Positions 8,774 through 18,730 are shown, counted from the first letter of the stretch. The stretch is 64,000 nucleotides of DNA from Shinella zoogloeoides (GCF_003574625.1 NZ_QNUJ01000001.1:434001-498000); one strand, 5' to 3'. The notes: generated by a model from the letters alone, not told the origin. A program made the numbers and translations.

Positions 8774-10630
8774 ATGGACCGGAAACACACGCTCAATGTC
8801 GGTTACTTCCTTCTGGCGCTATTTCTGCTCGGCGCATTCCAGACATGGCTTGCCTGGCGAGACGTCGCCCAGCTTTCCCATACCGAACTGATGCAGATGG
8901 TGGGCGAGGGCAAGGTGGCGTCGGTCACCATCACGGAAACCAGCGTCCAGGGCCACTTCAAGACGCCGGTGGACGGCAAGAGCCTCTTCCTGTCCACCCG
9001 CGTCGATCCGGACGCGGCGGCGGCCTTCGAGAAGGCGGGCGTCAAGGTGACGGGCGGTAGCGACAGCAACTGGCTCACCACGATCCTGTCCTGGGTCCTG
9101 CCGGTGCTGCTCTTCTTCGGCGTGTGGATGTTCCTCTTTCGCGGTTTCGCCGAGCGGCAGGGCATGGGCGGGCTCATCAATATCGGCAAGTCCAAGGCGA
9201 AGGTCTATGTCGAGCGCGAGACCGGCGTGAGCTTCGAGGACGTCGCGGGGGTCGACGAGGCGAAGCTGGAGCTGATGGAGATCGTGTCCTTCCTGAAGGA
9301 CAAGGACAAATACGGCCGCCTCGGGGCGCGCATTCCCAAGGGCATCCTGCTCGTCGGCCCGCCCGGTACCGGCAAGACGCTGATGGCCCGCGCGGTCGCG
9401 GGCGAAGCCGGTGTGCCGTTCTTCTCGATCTCCGGTTCGGAATTCGTTGAGATGTTCGTCGGCGTCGGGGCGGCGCGGGTGCGCGACCTCTTCGAACAGG
9501 CGCGCAAGGCGGCCCCGTGCATCATCTTTATCGACGAACTTGATGCGCTCGGTCGGGCGCGCACCCCTTTTAGCGGTTATGGCGGCGGCGACGAAAAGGA
9601 GCAGACGCTCAACCAGTTGCTCTCCGAGCTCGACGGCTTCGATCCGCGCGTCGGCATCGTCCTGCTGGCGGCGACGAACCGGCCGGAAATTCTCGATCCG
9701 GCATTGACGCGTGCTGGCCGCTTCGACCGTCAGGTCGTGCTCGACCGGCCGGATCGCAAGGGGCGCGAGGCGATCCTTAAGGTTCACATGAAGCAGGTCA
9801 GGACCGCGCCGGGGTTGAATGTCGGAGACATCGCGGGGATTACTCCCGGTTTTACCGGCGCTGATCTTGCCAATCTCGTCAACGAGGCGGCGATCTTCGC
9901 CACCCGCCGCGACGCGGACGAGGTGACCATGGCCGATTTCACCGAGGCGGTGGAGCGCATCGTCGCCGGCGCCGAGCGGCGCGGCCGGCTGCTCCGGCCC
10001 GAGGAGCGCGAACGTGTCGCCTATCACGAGATGGGCCATGCGCTCGCCGCCGCCTCGCTTTCGAAGACCGATCCCGTCCACAAGGTCTCGATCATTCCCC
10101 GCTCGATCGGTGCGCTCGGCTATACGCTGCAACGGCCCACCGACGACCGCTTCCTCATCACCGCCAGCGAACTGAAGGAACGGATGGTCGTGCTGCTGGC
10201 CGGTCGCGCGGCGGAAGAGGTCATCTACGAGGAGATATCGACGGGAGCGGCCGACGATCTGTCCAAGGCGACCGATGTCGCGCGTCAGAGCGTCACCCGT
10301 TTCGGCATGAGTTCCACGCTCGGCCCGGCGGTATTGGAAGAAGAGAAGCAGCAATGGCTGGGCGACGGCGCGCGGCTGCAGCCGAGGGACTATGCCGAGG
10401 CGACGGCGCGGGAAGTCGATCTTGCCGTGCGCGGCATGCTGGATGAGGCGGCCACCGCGGCGCGGGATCTGCTGCACGCCCGCATTGAAGATCTCCGGGC
10501 GGGCGCCCGCCTGCTTATCGAGCGCGAGACGATCACGCCCGACGATTTTCCGCCGCTTCGGCGGGCTTCCGAAAGCAAGATCATGCCGCCGGCCAGAGAT
10601 CGCGCAGCGGTTTCTTCATCGAGTTCCTGA
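8774..10630 (+). CDS. ftsH: ATP-dependent zinc metalloprotease FtsH (accessory copy)
   Basis: 618-aa inner-membrane AAA protease that degrades damaged membrane proteins and some short-lived regulators. Two N-terminal helices (about 8-25 and 100-120) flank a periplasmic loop. The AAA module has Walker A GPPGTGKT, Walker [12 protein letters not shown] and the second region of homology [19 protein letters not shown]. The protease domain has the zinc motif HEMGH. I chose the ATG at 8774 ([12 protein letters not shown]), which matches the usual FtsH opening and has AGGAG nine bases upstream; ATGs at 8648 and 8729 add non-homologous residues. Its place between fixL and small heat-shock genes, behind an FNR box, marks it as a stress-induced copy rather than the housekeeping gene. 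The tail overlaps the convergent DUF2267 gene by 50 bp. Confidence 0.92.
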   Translation: MDRKHTLNVGYFLLALFLLGAFQTWLAWRDVAQLSHTELMQMVGEGKVASVTITETSVQGHFKTPVDGKSLFLSTRVDPDAAAAFEKAGVKVTGGSDSNWLTTILSWVLPVLLFFGVWMFLFRGFAERQGMGGLINIGKSKAKVYVERETGVSFEDVAGVDEAKLELMEIVSFLKDKDKYGRLGARIPKGILLVGPPGTGKTLMARAVAGEAGVPFFSISGSEFVEMFVGVGAARVRDLFEQARKAAPCIIFIDELDALGRARTPFSGYGGGDEKEQTLNQLLSELDGFDPRVGIVLLAATNRPEILDPALTRAGRFDRQVVLDRPDRKGREAILKVHMKQVRTAPGLNVGDIAGITPGFTGADLANLVNEAAIFATRRDADEVTMADFTEAVERIVAGAERRGRLLRPEERERVAYHEMGHALAAASLSKTDPVHKVSIIPRSIGALGYTLQRPTDDRFLITASELKERMVVLLAGRAAEEVIYEEISTGAADDLSKATDVARQSVTRFGMSSTLGPAVLEEEKQQWLGDGARLQPRDYAEATAREVDLAVRGMLDEAATAARDLLHARIEDLRAGARLLIERETITPDDFPPLRRASESKIMPPARDRAAVSSSSS

Positions 10631-11009
10631 CCTGCACGATCTCGCCATGGGAAATGTGCCTGTCGAGCAGGCGGAAAACGGCACGCACGGCCTCGTCCGG
10701 GTCGTTGAGCATGTCGCCGGAAAAGGCGTCCTCGACGCGGGCGATGAAATCCTCTTTCTTGCGCTCCCATACGGGCGTATCGAGGGGTTTCCAGTTCTCG
10801 AAATAGATGCCCCGCACCAGAACGGGCAGTTGCGAGGAGAGGTCCGTCATCTCTTCCGTCGAAAGCCAGTCACGCAGGGCGTGCAGCACGCACCGCAGCA
10901 GGTGATAGGCCCGCGGCTGCGTCCAGCCGAGATCCTCGGCGAGTTCGTTGACCCATTGCTGCGCCTGTTGCGCGGCCTGGGTGAAATTGGTGATCGATGT
11001 GCCGCTCAT
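10581..11009 (-). CDS. DUF2267 domain protein
   Basis: 142-aa soluble protein of the DUF2267 family (function unknown). The characteristic blocks are present: WVNELAEDLGW, AYHLLRCVLHALRDWLS, then LPVLVRGIYFENWKP and a C-terminal acidic/helical region with LLDRHISHGEI. Proteins of this family repeatedly sit beside Hsp20, BON-domain and universal-stress genes in low-oxygen modules, as here. Its start at 11009 is 59 bp downstream of hsp20 on the same strand, so the two are probably cotranscribed. Its last 50 bases are shared, in antisense, with the end of ftsH. Confidence 0.8.
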   Translation of the reverse strand: MSGTSITNFTQAAQQAQQWVNELAEDLGWTQPRAYHLLRCVLHALRDWLSTEEMTDLSSQLPVLVRGIYFENWKPLDTPVWERKKEDFIARVEDAFSGDMLNDPDEAVRAVFRLLDRHISHGEIVQVRNSMKKPLRDLWPAA

Positions 11010-11068
11010 GCGGGTCTCCCTGGAAAATCCCGGTGCGCCGGCCGGCGCACCGGTGATGGTCGCAATGA

Positions 11069-11593
11069 TTATGCAGCCTTGACTGCGATGGTCTTTTCCG
11101 CCTGCTTCGCCTCGGCGGTCTTGGGCAGCTTGACGGTCAGCACGCCCTTGGCGAAGGCGGCGTCGATCTTGTCGGCGTCCACCCCGTCGGGAAGCTGGAA
11201 ACTGCGCTGGAACGAGCCGTAGCGGCGCTCGGAGAGATAGTAGTCCTTCTGCTTTTCTTCTTTTGCCTCCTGCTTTTCGCCCTTGATCGTCAGCGTATGA
11301 TTGGAGAGCTTGATCTCCACGTTCTTCTCGTCGATGCCGGGAAGCTCGGCCGTGATCTCGTAGGCGTCGGTCTTCTCCACGAGGTCCATGGCGGGCAGCA
11401 CCTGCCATTCATCGCGGGACATGCGCGGCAATTCGAAGCCGAAGACGCTCGACGGCAGGCGCCAGTCGAAGGGATGGAAGCTCTCGAAAAGCTGGTCGAT
11501 CTCACGCCGCAGGCTTTCCAGCGGACGGCGCTCGTCGCGCTTGGCAGGGGCGGTCGTCTTCGTGACGGGCATTTTGGTGGCAGCTTCGGCCAT
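11069..11593 (-). CDS. Small heat-shock protein, Hsp20 family
   Basis: 174-aa chaperone that holds unfolding proteins. An N-terminal arm (1-60) containing a PFDWRLPS segment precedes the alpha-crystallin domain (about 65-165), with PGIDEKNVEIKLSNHTLTIKGEK, ERRYGSFQRSFQLP and AFAKGVLTVKLPK, the usual beta-strand landmarks; the C-terminal extension is short and lacks an obvious IXI motif. AAGGAG precedes the ATG at 11593. It faces away from the HlyD-ABC operon, with FNR/FixK box 4 in the 353-bp gap between them. Confidence 0.9.
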   Translation of the reverse strand: MAEAATKMPVTKTTAPAKRDERRPLESLRREIDQLFESFHPFDWRLPSSVFGFELPRMSRDEWQVLPAMDLVEKTDAYEITAELPGIDEKNVEIKLSNHTLTIKGEKQEAKEEKQKDYYLSERRYGSFQRSFQLPDGVDADKIDAAFAKGVLTVKLPKTAEAKQAEKTIAVKAA

Positions 11594-11946
11594 GATTGAT
11601 CTCCTTTGCGTTGAATAATCGTCCTCATTGCCGTCACCCCGGTCTTTTTCGCGCGCCCAGAACGGCGGGGCGGAGGGGCGGCGGTGTTTCCCGCCGAAAA
11701 GTCGCTCGTCGGCGCGCTGCCGCGCCGGGCCTTGCTTCGCCTGATCGGCTCGATCCGGCAGGCATCCCAGAAAACGCCGGCCGCCGTCTTGCCGCATTGA
11801 CGCGGATCAAGGTCGTCGCGGCCGGGTTCTGATTTTCATTCTGAAGACTTTCAAGACGGAGCAACGGCCGTGATCGTATCACCGGAAACAGGCAACGAGC
11901 ATCAGGGGGCCTGCATCGGCCCGCTTGCCAGGGAAGGAATGCCGTC
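11594..11946. other. Divergent control region of hsp20 and the HlyD-ABC operon
   Basis: 353 bp without a supported gene. Contains FNR/FixK box 4 (11797-11810) and a GGAAGGA ribosome-binding site just before hlyD (11932-11938). Short open frames here lack ribosome-binding sites and are not called. No clear sigma-70 promoter was identified by eye. Confidence 0.5.
11797..11810. promoter_or_regulatory. FNR/FixK box 4
   Basis: TTGACGCGGATCAA fits TTGAY-N4-RTCAA. The centre is about 143 bp upstream of the HlyD gene and 210 bp upstream of hsp20, so either long leaders or a more distant promoter would be needed; the weaker of the four on position, but the half-sites are intact. Confidence 0.6.
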
Positions 11947-13017
11947 ATGATGGCCGGCAACCGGCTCTGGCTCGCCCTTCTCCTGCTCGCGGCCCTTGCG
12001 GTCGGCGGGTTCTATGCCTGGCGGCAGGCCGGAAACGGCGCGCTGCCGGACGGGCTGGCGAGCGGCAACGGGCGCATCGAGGCCGTCGAGATCGATGTCT
12101 CGGCGAAATCGCCGGGGCGGATCAAGGATATCCTCGTTGATGAAGGCGACTTCGTGAAGGCGGGCGATGTGCTGGCCCGCATGGATACGGCGGAACTTTC
12201 GGCTCGTCGCCGGCAGGCGGAGGCGCAGTTGCAGCGCGCCTCCATCGGCGTGGACACCGCCGGGACGCTGATCGCCCAGCGGGAGGCCGAGAAGACGGCG
12301 GCCGCCGCCGTGGTGACGCAGTGCGAGGCCGAGCACGATGTTGCGCAGCGCACGCTGGCGCGCTCGGAACAGCTTGCCGCCAGCAACACGATCTCGCAGC
12401 AAATCCTCGACAATGGCCGCGCGGCCGAGCGCAGCGCCGCCGCCGCTGTCGCCGCCGCAAGGGCGCAGCTTGCGGCGAGCGAGGCGGCGATCAACGCGGC
12501 GCGGGCGATGGTCGTGGATGCGGAGGCCGCCGTCGACGCGGCGCGCGCCGCCATCGAGGCCATCGACACGGAAATCGACGACGGGACGCTGCGGGCGCCG
12601 CGCGACGGGCGCGTGCAGTATCGCGTCGCCCAGCCGGGCGAGGTGCTCGGCAGCGGTGGCCGGGTGCTCAACCTCGTCGATCTCGGCGACGTCTCCATGA
12701 CGTTCTTCCTGCCCACGGCCGATGCCGGCCGTGTCGCCATCGGCACGGAGGTCCGGCTCGTTCTCGACGCCGCGCCCCAATATGTCATCCCCGCCCGGGC
12801 GACCTTCGTCGCCGACGTGGCGCAGTTCACCCCGAAGACGGTCGAGACCGAGGAGGAGCGCCAGAAGCTGATGTTCCGGATCAAGGCGAAGATCGCGCCG
12901 GAGCTCCTGCGCAAATATATCCAGCAGGTGAAGACGGGCCTTCCCGGCGTCGCCTATATCCGGCTCGACCCGAAGGCGGAATGGCCCGCCGCCCTCAAGG
13001 GAACCCTCTTGCAATGA
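11947..13017 (+). CDS. HlyD-family membrane-fusion protein
   Basis: 356-aa periplasmic adaptor, anchored by one N-terminal helix (about 6-22). A lipoyl-like half domain ([17 protein letters not shown]...[11 protein letters not shown]) leads into a long Ala/Glu-rich coiled-coil hairpin (about 75-200), then the second lipoyl half ([25 protein letters not shown]) and a beta-barrel. This is the YhiI/YbhG layout, which pairs with RbbA/YhiH-type ABC exporters, exactly the next gene. GGAAGGA precedes the ATG at 11947 (an ATG follows at once at 11950). The stop overlaps the next start in ATGA, so the two are coupled. Substrate unknown. Confidence 0.87.
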   Translation: MMAGNRLWLALLLLAALAVGGFYAWRQAGNGALPDGLASGNGRIEAVEIDVSAKSPGRIKDILVDEGDFVKAGDVLARMDTAELSARRRQAEAQLQRASIGVDTAGTLIAQREAEKTAAAAVVTQCEAEHDVAQRTLARSEQLAASNTISQQILDNGRAAERSAAAAVAAARAQLAASEAAINAARAMVVDAEAAVDAARAAIEAIDTEIDDGTLRAPRDGRVQYRVAQPGEVLGSGGRVLNLVDLGDVSMTFFLPTADAGRVAIGTEVRLVLDAAPQYVIPARATFVADVAQFTPKTVETEEERQKLMFRIKAKIAPELLRKYIQQVKTGLPGVAYIRLDPKAEWPAALKGTLLQ

Positions 13018-15761
13018 CCCCGCAGGCAACCGCGCCGCGCCGGGTGGCCCGGCTGAAAAATGTCGGGCTTTCCTATGGCAGGACGCAGGCGCTCGATGCC
13101 GTCACGCTCGACATGCCGGCCGGCTGCATGGTGGGGCTCATCGGCCCCGACGGCGTCGGCAAGTCCAGCCTGCTGTCGCTGATCGCCGGGGCGCGGACAA
13201 TGCAGGAGGGGCATATCGAGGTGCTTGGCGGCGACATGGCGCGGTCCGCGCACCGGCACGCCGTCTATCCGCGCATCGCCTACATGCCGCAGGGCCTCGG
13301 GCGCAACCTCTATCCGACCCTCTCCGTCTTCGACAATATCGATTTCTTCGGCCGGCTTTTCGGCCACGGGCGGCAGGAGCGGGAGCGGCGTATCGCCGAG
13401 CTTCTCGATAGCACCGGGCTTGCGCCTTTCGCCGATCGGCCCGTAGCCAAGCTTTCGGGCGGCATGAAGCAGAAACTCGGCCTTTGCTGCGCGCTGATCC
13501 ATGATCCGGACCTCCTGATCCTCGACGAGCCGACGACCGGCGTCGATCCGCTGGCCCGCCGACAGTTCTGGCAGTTGATCGAACGGATCCGCGTCCGCCG
13601 CGAGGGCATGAGCGTGATCGTCGCCACGGCCTATATGGAGGAGGCCGCACGCTTCGACTGGCTGGTGGCGATGGACGGCGGGCGGATCCTCGCCTCCGGC
13701 ACGCCGGACGAGCTTCTGCGCCATACGGATACCTCCGACCTCGACGCCGCCTTCATCGCCCTGCTGCCCGCCGAAAAGCGCGCGGAGCACCATCAGGTCG
13801 TCATTCCGCCGCGCCCCGCCGATATGGACGGGGAGATCGCCATCGAGGCGGAACATCTGAGCCGGCGTTTCGGCGATTTCACGGCCGTGGACGACGTGAG
13901 CTTCCGTATCGCGCGCGGCGAGATCTTCGGTTTCGTCGGCTCGAACGGCTGCGGCAAGACGACCACGATGAAGATACTGACCGGCCTCCTGGAGGCGAGC
14001 GGCGGGAGGGCAAGCCTGTTCGGCCGCAAGATCGATCCGCGCGACATCGCGGTGCGGCGGCGTGTCGGCTATATGTCGCAGGGTTTCTCCCTCTATTCGG
14101 AACTCACGGTCCGCCAGAATCTGGAGCTGCACGCGCGCCTCTTCGGCATGCCCGCCGCCGATATCGCGGCACGGGTCGAGGAGGAGGCCCGGCAGTTCGC
14201 GCTGGCCGGCCACATGGACGCGCTGCCCGGCGCCCTGCCGCTCGGCATCCGCCAGCGGCTGTCGCTGGCCGTCGCGACGATCCATGCGCCCGATATCCTG
14301 ATCCTCGACGAGCCGACCTCCGGCGTTGATCCGGTGGCGCGCGACGGCTTCTGGCGCATTCTCGTCGACCTGTCGCGGCGCCGGGGCGTCACCATCTTCG
14401 TGTCGACCCATTTCATGAACGAGGCCGAGCGCTGCGACCGCATTTCGCTGATGCATGCCGGCAAGGTCCTCGTCAGCGACACGCCGGCGGCCATCGTCGC
14501 CGGCCGCAACGCCGATACGCTGGAAGCCGCCTTCGTCGACTATCTGGAAGAGGCCGCGTCGGCCGAAGGGGCCACCGCGTCCGTGCCGGAAGCACCGCCG
14601 CCGCAGGAGGAAAGCCCGCGTCCCCAGCGCCGCTTTTTCGACCTCCGGCGGATGTTCGCCTATACGCGGCGCGAAACGCTCGAATTGCTGCGCGACCCGA
14701 TCCGCGCGACGCTGGCCATCATCGGCAGCCTGATCCTGATGGTGGTGATCGGCTACGGCATCAACATGGATGTCGAGAACCTTTCCTTTGCCGTGCTCGA
14801 CCAGGACGACACCGCCATCAGCCGGGATTACGGCCTCCAGCTCTCGGGCTCGCGCTTCTTCACGGAAAGGCGGCCGCTCGCTGGCCATGCCGACATGGAC
14901 CGGCGCATGGAAAGCGGCGAGATCAGCCTTGCGCTGGAAATCCCGCCGGGCTTCGGACGTGACCTGGCGCGCGGCCGCCCCGTCGCCGTCGGCGCCTGGA
15001 TCGACGGCGCGATGCCCATGCGGGCGGAGACCGTGCGCGGCTATGTCGAAGGCATGCACATGGCCTGGCTTGCGCAGAAGGCGCGCGAGACCTACGGCAA
15101 GGATGCCGCGGGGGGCGATTTCCAGCTTGAGGTCCGCTACCGCTACAATCCCGATGTGCGCAGTCTTGACGCCATGGTGCCTGCGGTCATTCCCATGCTG
15201 CTGTTGATGATCCCGTCCATGCTGGCGGTGTTGAGCGTGGTGCGCGAGAAGGAACTGGGCTCGATTGTCAATTTCTATGTCACTCCGGTGACGCGGCTGG
15301 AATTCCTGATCGGCAAGCAAATCCCCTACGTGGCCGTGGCGATGATGAATTTCGTCCTGATGACGGCCTTCGCCGTCTTCGTCTTCGACGTGCCCTTCAC
15401 CGGCAGCTTCGCCACCCTGTCGGCAGCGGCCTTCCTCTATGTCATCGTGGCGACGGCGATGGGGCTCGTTCTTTCCACCTTCCTGAACAGCCAGATCGCG
15501 GCGATCTTCGCGACCGCGCTCGTCACCATGCTGCCCGCCTCGCAATATTCCGGCCTCATCGATCCGGTGACGTCGCTTCAGGGGTTCGGCGCCTTCATCG
15601 GCCGGATCTATCCGACGACCCATTTCATCACCATCGCGCGCGGCACCTTCTCCAAGGCACTCGGCCTTGCGGACCTCGCTAGCGCCTTCACGCCGCTGCT
15701 CATCGCCATACCGGTCCTGGTCGGCCTTGGCGTACTCTTCCTCAGAAAGCGGGCACGTTGA
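13014..15761 (+). CDS. rbbA: ABC exporter: two ATPase domains fused to ABC-2 permease (RbbA/YhiH type)
   Basis: 915-aa fusion. First nucleotide-binding domain (about 10-235): Walker A GPDGVGKS at 44-51, signature LSGGMKQ, Walker B LLILDEP. Second (about 275-505): Walker A GSNGCGKT, a degenerate signature LPLGIRQ and [14 protein letters not shown]-terminal ABC-2 membrane domain (about 545-915) has one helix, a large extracytoplasmic loop, then five or so helices. Escherichia coli RbbA/YhiH has the same arrangement; it is called ribosome-associated ATPase, but the operon context here argues for export. Starts at 13014 by ATGA overlap with the HlyD gene; upstream in-frame sequence belongs to another frame of hlyD and is ignored. 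Confidence 0.88.
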   Translation: MTPQATAPRRVARLKNVGLSYGRTQALDAVTLDMPAGCMVGLIGPDGVGKSSLLSLIAGARTMQEGHIEVLGGDMARSAHRHAVYPRIAYMPQGLGRNLYPTLSVFDNIDFFGRLFGHGRQERERRIAELLDSTGLAPFADRPVAKLSGGMKQKLGLCCALIHDPDLLILDEPTTGVDPLARRQFWQLIERIRVRREGMSVIVATAYMEEAARFDWLVAMDGGRILASGTPDELLRHTDTSDLDAAFIALLPAEKRAEHHQVVIPPRPADMDGEIAIEAEHLSRRFGDFTAVDDVSFRIARGEIFGFVGSNGCGKTTTMKILTGLLEASGGRASLFGRKIDPRDIAVRRRVGYMSQGFSLYSELTVRQNLELHARLFGMPAADIAARVEEEARQFALAGHMDALPGALPLGIRQRLSLAVATIHAPDILILDEPTSGVDPVARDGFWRILVDLSRRRGVTIFVSTHFMNEAERCDRISLMHAGKVLVSDTPAAIVAGRNADTLEAAFVDYLEEAASAEGATASVPEAPPPQEESPRPQRRFFDLRRMFAYTRRETLELLRDPIRATLAIIGSLILMVVIGYGINMDVENLSFAVLDQDDTAISRDYGLQLSGSRFFTERRPLAGHADMDRRMESGEISLALEIPPGFGRDLARGRPVAVGAWIDGAMPMRAETVRGYVEGMHMAWLAQKARETYGKDAAGGDFQLEVRYRYNPDVRSLDAMVPAVIPMLLLMIPSMLAVLSVVREKELGSIVNFYVTPVTRLEFLIGKQIPYVAVAMMNFVLMTAFAVFVFDVPFTGSFATLSAAAFLYVIVATAMGLVLSTFLNSQIAAIFATALVTMLPASQYSGLIDPVTSLQGFGAFIGRIYPTTHFITIARGTFSKALGLADLASAFTPLLIAIPVLVGLGVLFLRKRAR

Positions 15762-16873
15762 TGCGGGCAGCGAACATCCTCCATCTCGGCATGAAGGAAC
15801 TGCGCGGCCTCGGCCGCGATCCGGTGCTTCTCCTCCTGATCGTCCACGCCTTCACGCTGGCGATCTACACCGCCTCGAAGGCGATGCCGGAAACGCTCAA
15901 CCGGGCGCCGATCGCCATCGTCGACGAGGACCGCTCGGCCCTGTCGGCGCGCATCGCCAGCGCCTTCTACCCGCCCTATTTCCTCGCGCCGTCGCTCATC
16001 TCGCAGCAGGAGATGGACAGCCGCATGGATGCCGGCCTCGACACCTTCGCGCTCGACATCCCGTCGGGCTTCCAGCGCGACCTTCTCGCGGGCCGGGCCC
16101 CGACCCTCCAGCTCAACATCGACGCGACGCGCATGTCGCAGGCTTTTACCGGCGGCGGCTATGTCCAGGCGATCGTATCGGGTGAGGTGGACGAATTCCT
16201 CGCCGGCCACCGCGCGCAAACCGTGCTGCCAGTCTCCCTCGACCTGCGCGCCCGCTTCAACCCGGAGCTGGACAAGGGATGGTTCGGTGCGATCAGCGAT
16301 GTCATCACGTCGATCACCATGCTGTCGATCGTGCTGACCGGCGCCGCGCTCATCCGCGAGCGCGAGCATGGCACGATCGAGCATCTTTTGGTGATGCCGG
16401 TGACGGCCTTCGAGATCATGGTGAGCAAGGTCTGGTCGATGGGCATCGTCGTGCTGGCCGCTGCCGCCTTCAGTCTCGTCTTCGTCGTGGAGGGCCTGCT
16501 CGCCGTGCCCGTCAACGGCTCGCTTACCCTGTTCCTTGCCGGCGCGGCGCTCGATATCTTCGCAATGACGTGCCTTGGCATCTTCCTTGCCACCGTGGCC
16601 GGCTCGATGCCGCAGTTCGGGCTCCTGCTGATGATGGTGCTGATGCCGCTGCAACTGCTGTCGGGCGGCGTCACCCCGCGCGAAAGCATGCCCGATGCCA
16701 TCCAGTTCATCATGTTGGCGGCGCCCAACACGCATTTCGTGATCCTGGCGCAGGCCGTTCTGTTCCGCGGCGCGGGACTGGACATGGTCTGGCCTCAGCT
16801 TGTCGCAATGTTCTTGATCGGCGGGACTCTTTTCGCCTTCTCCCTGAGCCGCTTTCGGCATTTCCTGCAATAG
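15761..16873 (+). CDS. ABC-2 type permease (YhhJ-like)
   Basis: 370-aa inner-membrane permease: one N-terminal helix (about 20-40), a long periplasmic domain, then five to six helices (about 180-365) with the ABC-2 motif REREHGTIEHLLVMPVTAFE. It is homologous to the membrane half of the preceding fusion and should complete the export channel with it and the HlyD adaptor. Its ATG shares one base with the previous stop (TGATG). A terminator-like hairpin follows 6 bp after the stop. Confidence 0.87.
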   Translation: MRAANILHLGMKELRGLGRDPVLLLLIVHAFTLAIYTASKAMPETLNRAPIAIVDEDRSALSARIASAFYPPYFLAPSLISQQEMDSRMDAGLDTFALDIPSGFQRDLLAGRAPTLQLNIDATRMSQAFTGGGYVQAIVSGEVDEFLAGHRAQTVLPVSLDLRARFNPELDKGWFGAISDVITSITMLSIVLTGAALIREREHGTIEHLLVMPVTAFEIMVSKVWSMGIVVLAAAAFSLVFVVEGLLAVPVNGSLTLFLAGAALDIFAMTCLGIFLATVAGSMPQFGLLLMMVLMPLQLLSGGVTPRESMPDAIQFIMLAAPNTHFVILAQAVLFRGAGLDMVWPQLVAMFLIGGTLFAFSLSRFRHFLQ

Positions 16874-16878
16874 AATCC

Positions 16879-16905
16879 AATCTCACGATTGTGCATGAGA
16901 TTTTT
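16879..16905 (+). terminator. Rho-independent terminator after the exporter operon
   Basis: Seven-base stem AATCTCA/TGAGATT with a 10-base loop, running into TTT immediately after the stem. It lies 6 bp after the stop of the YhhJ-like permease. The stem is AT-rich and only moderately stable. Confidence 0.55.
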
Positions 16906-17208
16906 CGGTTCAAGATCGGGCCGATAGTTCGATTCCTTTTAAGAGCCCACTACACGGCAACCGAGACGCCTGGAAAATTTATCGCTGAGCAGTCCTCAGC
17001 GGACTGGTGCCGATAGCGCCTCGCCCAGGGTTGCGCCTAAGACAAAGTTGCCTGCTCTGCCCCGAGTAGTTGGCCCGGGGACTATACCATCTCTGCAGAA
17101 GCACTTCGCGCTTGCGTAGTTCGAGTGGCGTTGCACTTTCAGGATCGTGTAAGAGATCCGCTTGCAAGGTTCCGGCTCAAGGCTGGGACAAGGGGTAGTT
17201 GGGGGGTT

Positions 17209-17224
17209 ACCCAACTTTACCCAG
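17209..17224. promoter_or_regulatory. ACCCA-repeat motif, copy 1 (putative operator)
   Basis: ACCCAACTTTACCCAG: two ACCCA half-sites exactly 10 bp apart, so on one face of the helix. It lies 118 bp before the solute-binding-protein gene and recurs (14 of 16 bases) at 26665-26680 in the second control region of the same cluster. The natural candidate binder is the TIM-barrel/AAA/Fis regulator encoded in the cluster. Confidence 0.45.
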
Positions 17225-17341
17225 AACGCCTCCCGCTTTTCCCCTAGCTTCGCCGACCCTCGCGTATTCCTTCATCGAAGGTTCACCAGGGAATGGAGTG
17301 GTGGACCTCGAATGATCGATTTTTTCCATTGGGAGGAAAAC

Positions 17342-18730
17342 ATGCGTTCCACGATAAGCACATTCTGCTCACATGCGCGCCGTGCTGCCAGACACAACAT
17401 GGTCGGCGTCTTGCTACTGGCGACAACCGTTACAATGTCGACCTCCGCGATCGCCGCAGACATGAACTGGCGGCAGTTCGAAGGCACTACGATCACCTGG
17501 GCATACGACATTCACCCTTACGCCGATGCACTGAGTGCCGAACTTCCGGAATTTGAAAAGCTCACCGGAATCAAGGTTACGCCCGAACTCTATCCGGACG
17601 ACTCCTACTGGAATAAGCTAACCATCCAGCTCACCACGAAGTCTCCCGCATGGGACGTTGTGGGGACCGGCATTCAGCCTGCTTGGGATCTCGCGCCAAG
17701 CGGTGCCCTCGAGCCCTTGGGTAAGTATCTCAACGATCCGGCGCTCACCGACGCGTCTTACGACTACAACGACTTCTTCCCGGCGCTGCGTTCGGCCCTG
17801 ACCTGGAAGATGGAGGACGGCCAGATCGCGGCAGGCGGCGACGGTGAGGTATGGGCGATCCCGCACGCCTTCGAGAACATTCAGTTATTCTACCGCAAGG
17901 ACATCCTGGAAAAGCATGGCATTCAGGTGCCGACGACACCTACGGAAATGGGTGCGGCATGCGAGAAACTGAAGGCCGCCGACCCGCAGATCACTCCGCT
18001 TGGGGTCCGTGGCGTTCGCTTCTGGGCCAGCATTCACACCGCCGTGGCTTCCATCGCGAAATCATACGGTGTCCAGGACTGGGTGATGAAGGACGGGAAG
18101 TTGGATACCGGTCTCGACTCCCCTGAATCGATCGCGTTCCACAAAGACTACGTGGACATGATCAAGAAGTGCGCTGCGCCATCCTTCGCCAACGATAACT
18201 GGTACCAGGTCGTCGACGGGATCTCCTCGGGTCGCACGGCAATGGCCATCGACTCCAATATGTTCGGCTTCTGGAACGACGTGAAGGGCCAACCGGCATC
18301 TGGTAAGATCGCGTTTGCACCGCCGCTCCGCGCACCAGATGCAAAGGGGCCCAGCTCGAACATCTGGATCTGGTCGCTGGCGATGAACTCGGCATCGGAG
18401 AAGAAGGGGGCGGCATGGCTCTTCATCCAGTGGGCGACTTCGAAGAAGGTTGCACTGGCGGGCGCTGTCGCAGGCAAGCTCGTCAATCCCCCTCGTGCCT
18501 CGACATGGGGCGACGAGACCTGGCTGAACTACGCATCGCAGCCTGAATTCAACAACTTCGTCGAAAGCTTCAAGGCCACCCAGGAACATGCGGCACTTGC
18601 TTTCACACCCCGCGTTGGATTTGGCGAAGCGATGAATGCCTGGGCCGTCGCGATGCAGAAAATGGTCAACGGCGACGACGTCGAAGCCACTCTCCACGCG
18701 CTGGCCGAAGAAATTCGAGCAGGCCTCTGA
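17342..18730 (+). CDS. Sugar ABC transporter substrate-binding protein (CUT1 type)
   Basis: 462-aa periplasmic binding protein of the extracellular solute-binding family 1. A signal sequence occupies about residues 1-40 (basic N-terminus, hydrophobic VGVLLLATTVTMSTSAIA, likely cut after SAIAA). The mature part has the ELPEFEKLTGIKVTPELYP opening strand-helix and DVVGTG motif of this family. GGAGG precedes the ATG at 17342. Binds the (unknown) substrate of the cluster and hands it to the permease pair encoded next; the ATPase is six genes downstream. A stable hairpin separates it from the permeases, as is usual for a highly expressed binding protein. Family is clear; ligand cannot be read from sequence. 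Confidence 0.88.
   Translation: MRSTISTFCSHARRAARHNMVGVLLLATTVTMSTSAIAADMNWRQFEGTTITWAYDIHPYADALSAELPEFEKLTGIKVTPELYPDDSYWNKLTIQLTTKSPAWDVVGTGIQPAWDLAPSGALEPLGKYLNDPALTDASYDYNDFFPALRSALTWKMEDGQIAAGGDGEVWAIPHAFENIQLFYRKDILEKHGIQVPTTPTEMGAACEKLKAADPQITPLGVRGVRFWASIHTAVASIAKSYGVQDWVMKDGKLDTGLDSPESIAFHKDYVDMIKKCAAPSFANDNWYQVVDGISSGRTAMAIDSNMFGFWNDVKGQPASGKIAFAPPLRAPDAKGPSSNIWIWSLAMNSASEKKGAAWLFIQWATSKKVALAGAVAGKLVNPPRASTWGDETWLNYASQPEFNNFVESFKATQEHAALAFTPRVGFGEAMNAWAVAMQKMVNGDDVEATLHALAEEIRAGL

Larger units (their letters stand above)
16874..17341. other. Intergenic boundary between the stress island and the Tm-1-like cluster
   Basis: 468 bp without a supported gene. It holds the terminator at 16879-16905, a small AGTCC/GGACT hairpin near 16991-17005, and, closer to the next gene, the ACCCA-repeat motif at 17209-17224 embedded in a GTTGGG/CCCAAC inverted repeat (17198-17215). 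GC falls from here on. An open frame continuous with the next gene exists from 17162 but has no ribosome-binding site. Confidence 0.5.

Noticed and set aside
12321-13013. Upstream extension of the RbbA-type exporter frame
   Set aside because: Translates to Arg/Gly-rich sequence overlapping the HlyD gene in another frame; the ATGA junction at 13014 gives the natural start.
12954-15623. 889-codon antisense frame across the RbbA-type exporter gene
   Set aside because: High-GC shadow frame; repetitive Arg/His/Gly/Asp-rich translation with no domain, no ribosome-binding site, and a strongly supported gene on the other strand.
16991-17005. Small AGTCC/GGACT hairpin as a regulatory RNA
   Set aside because: Only five base pairs, no promoter or terminator around it; easily found by chance.
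17162-17341. N-terminal extension of the 17342 binding protein
   Set aside because: No ribosome-binding site, covers the ACCCA operator region, and would bury the signal peptide.
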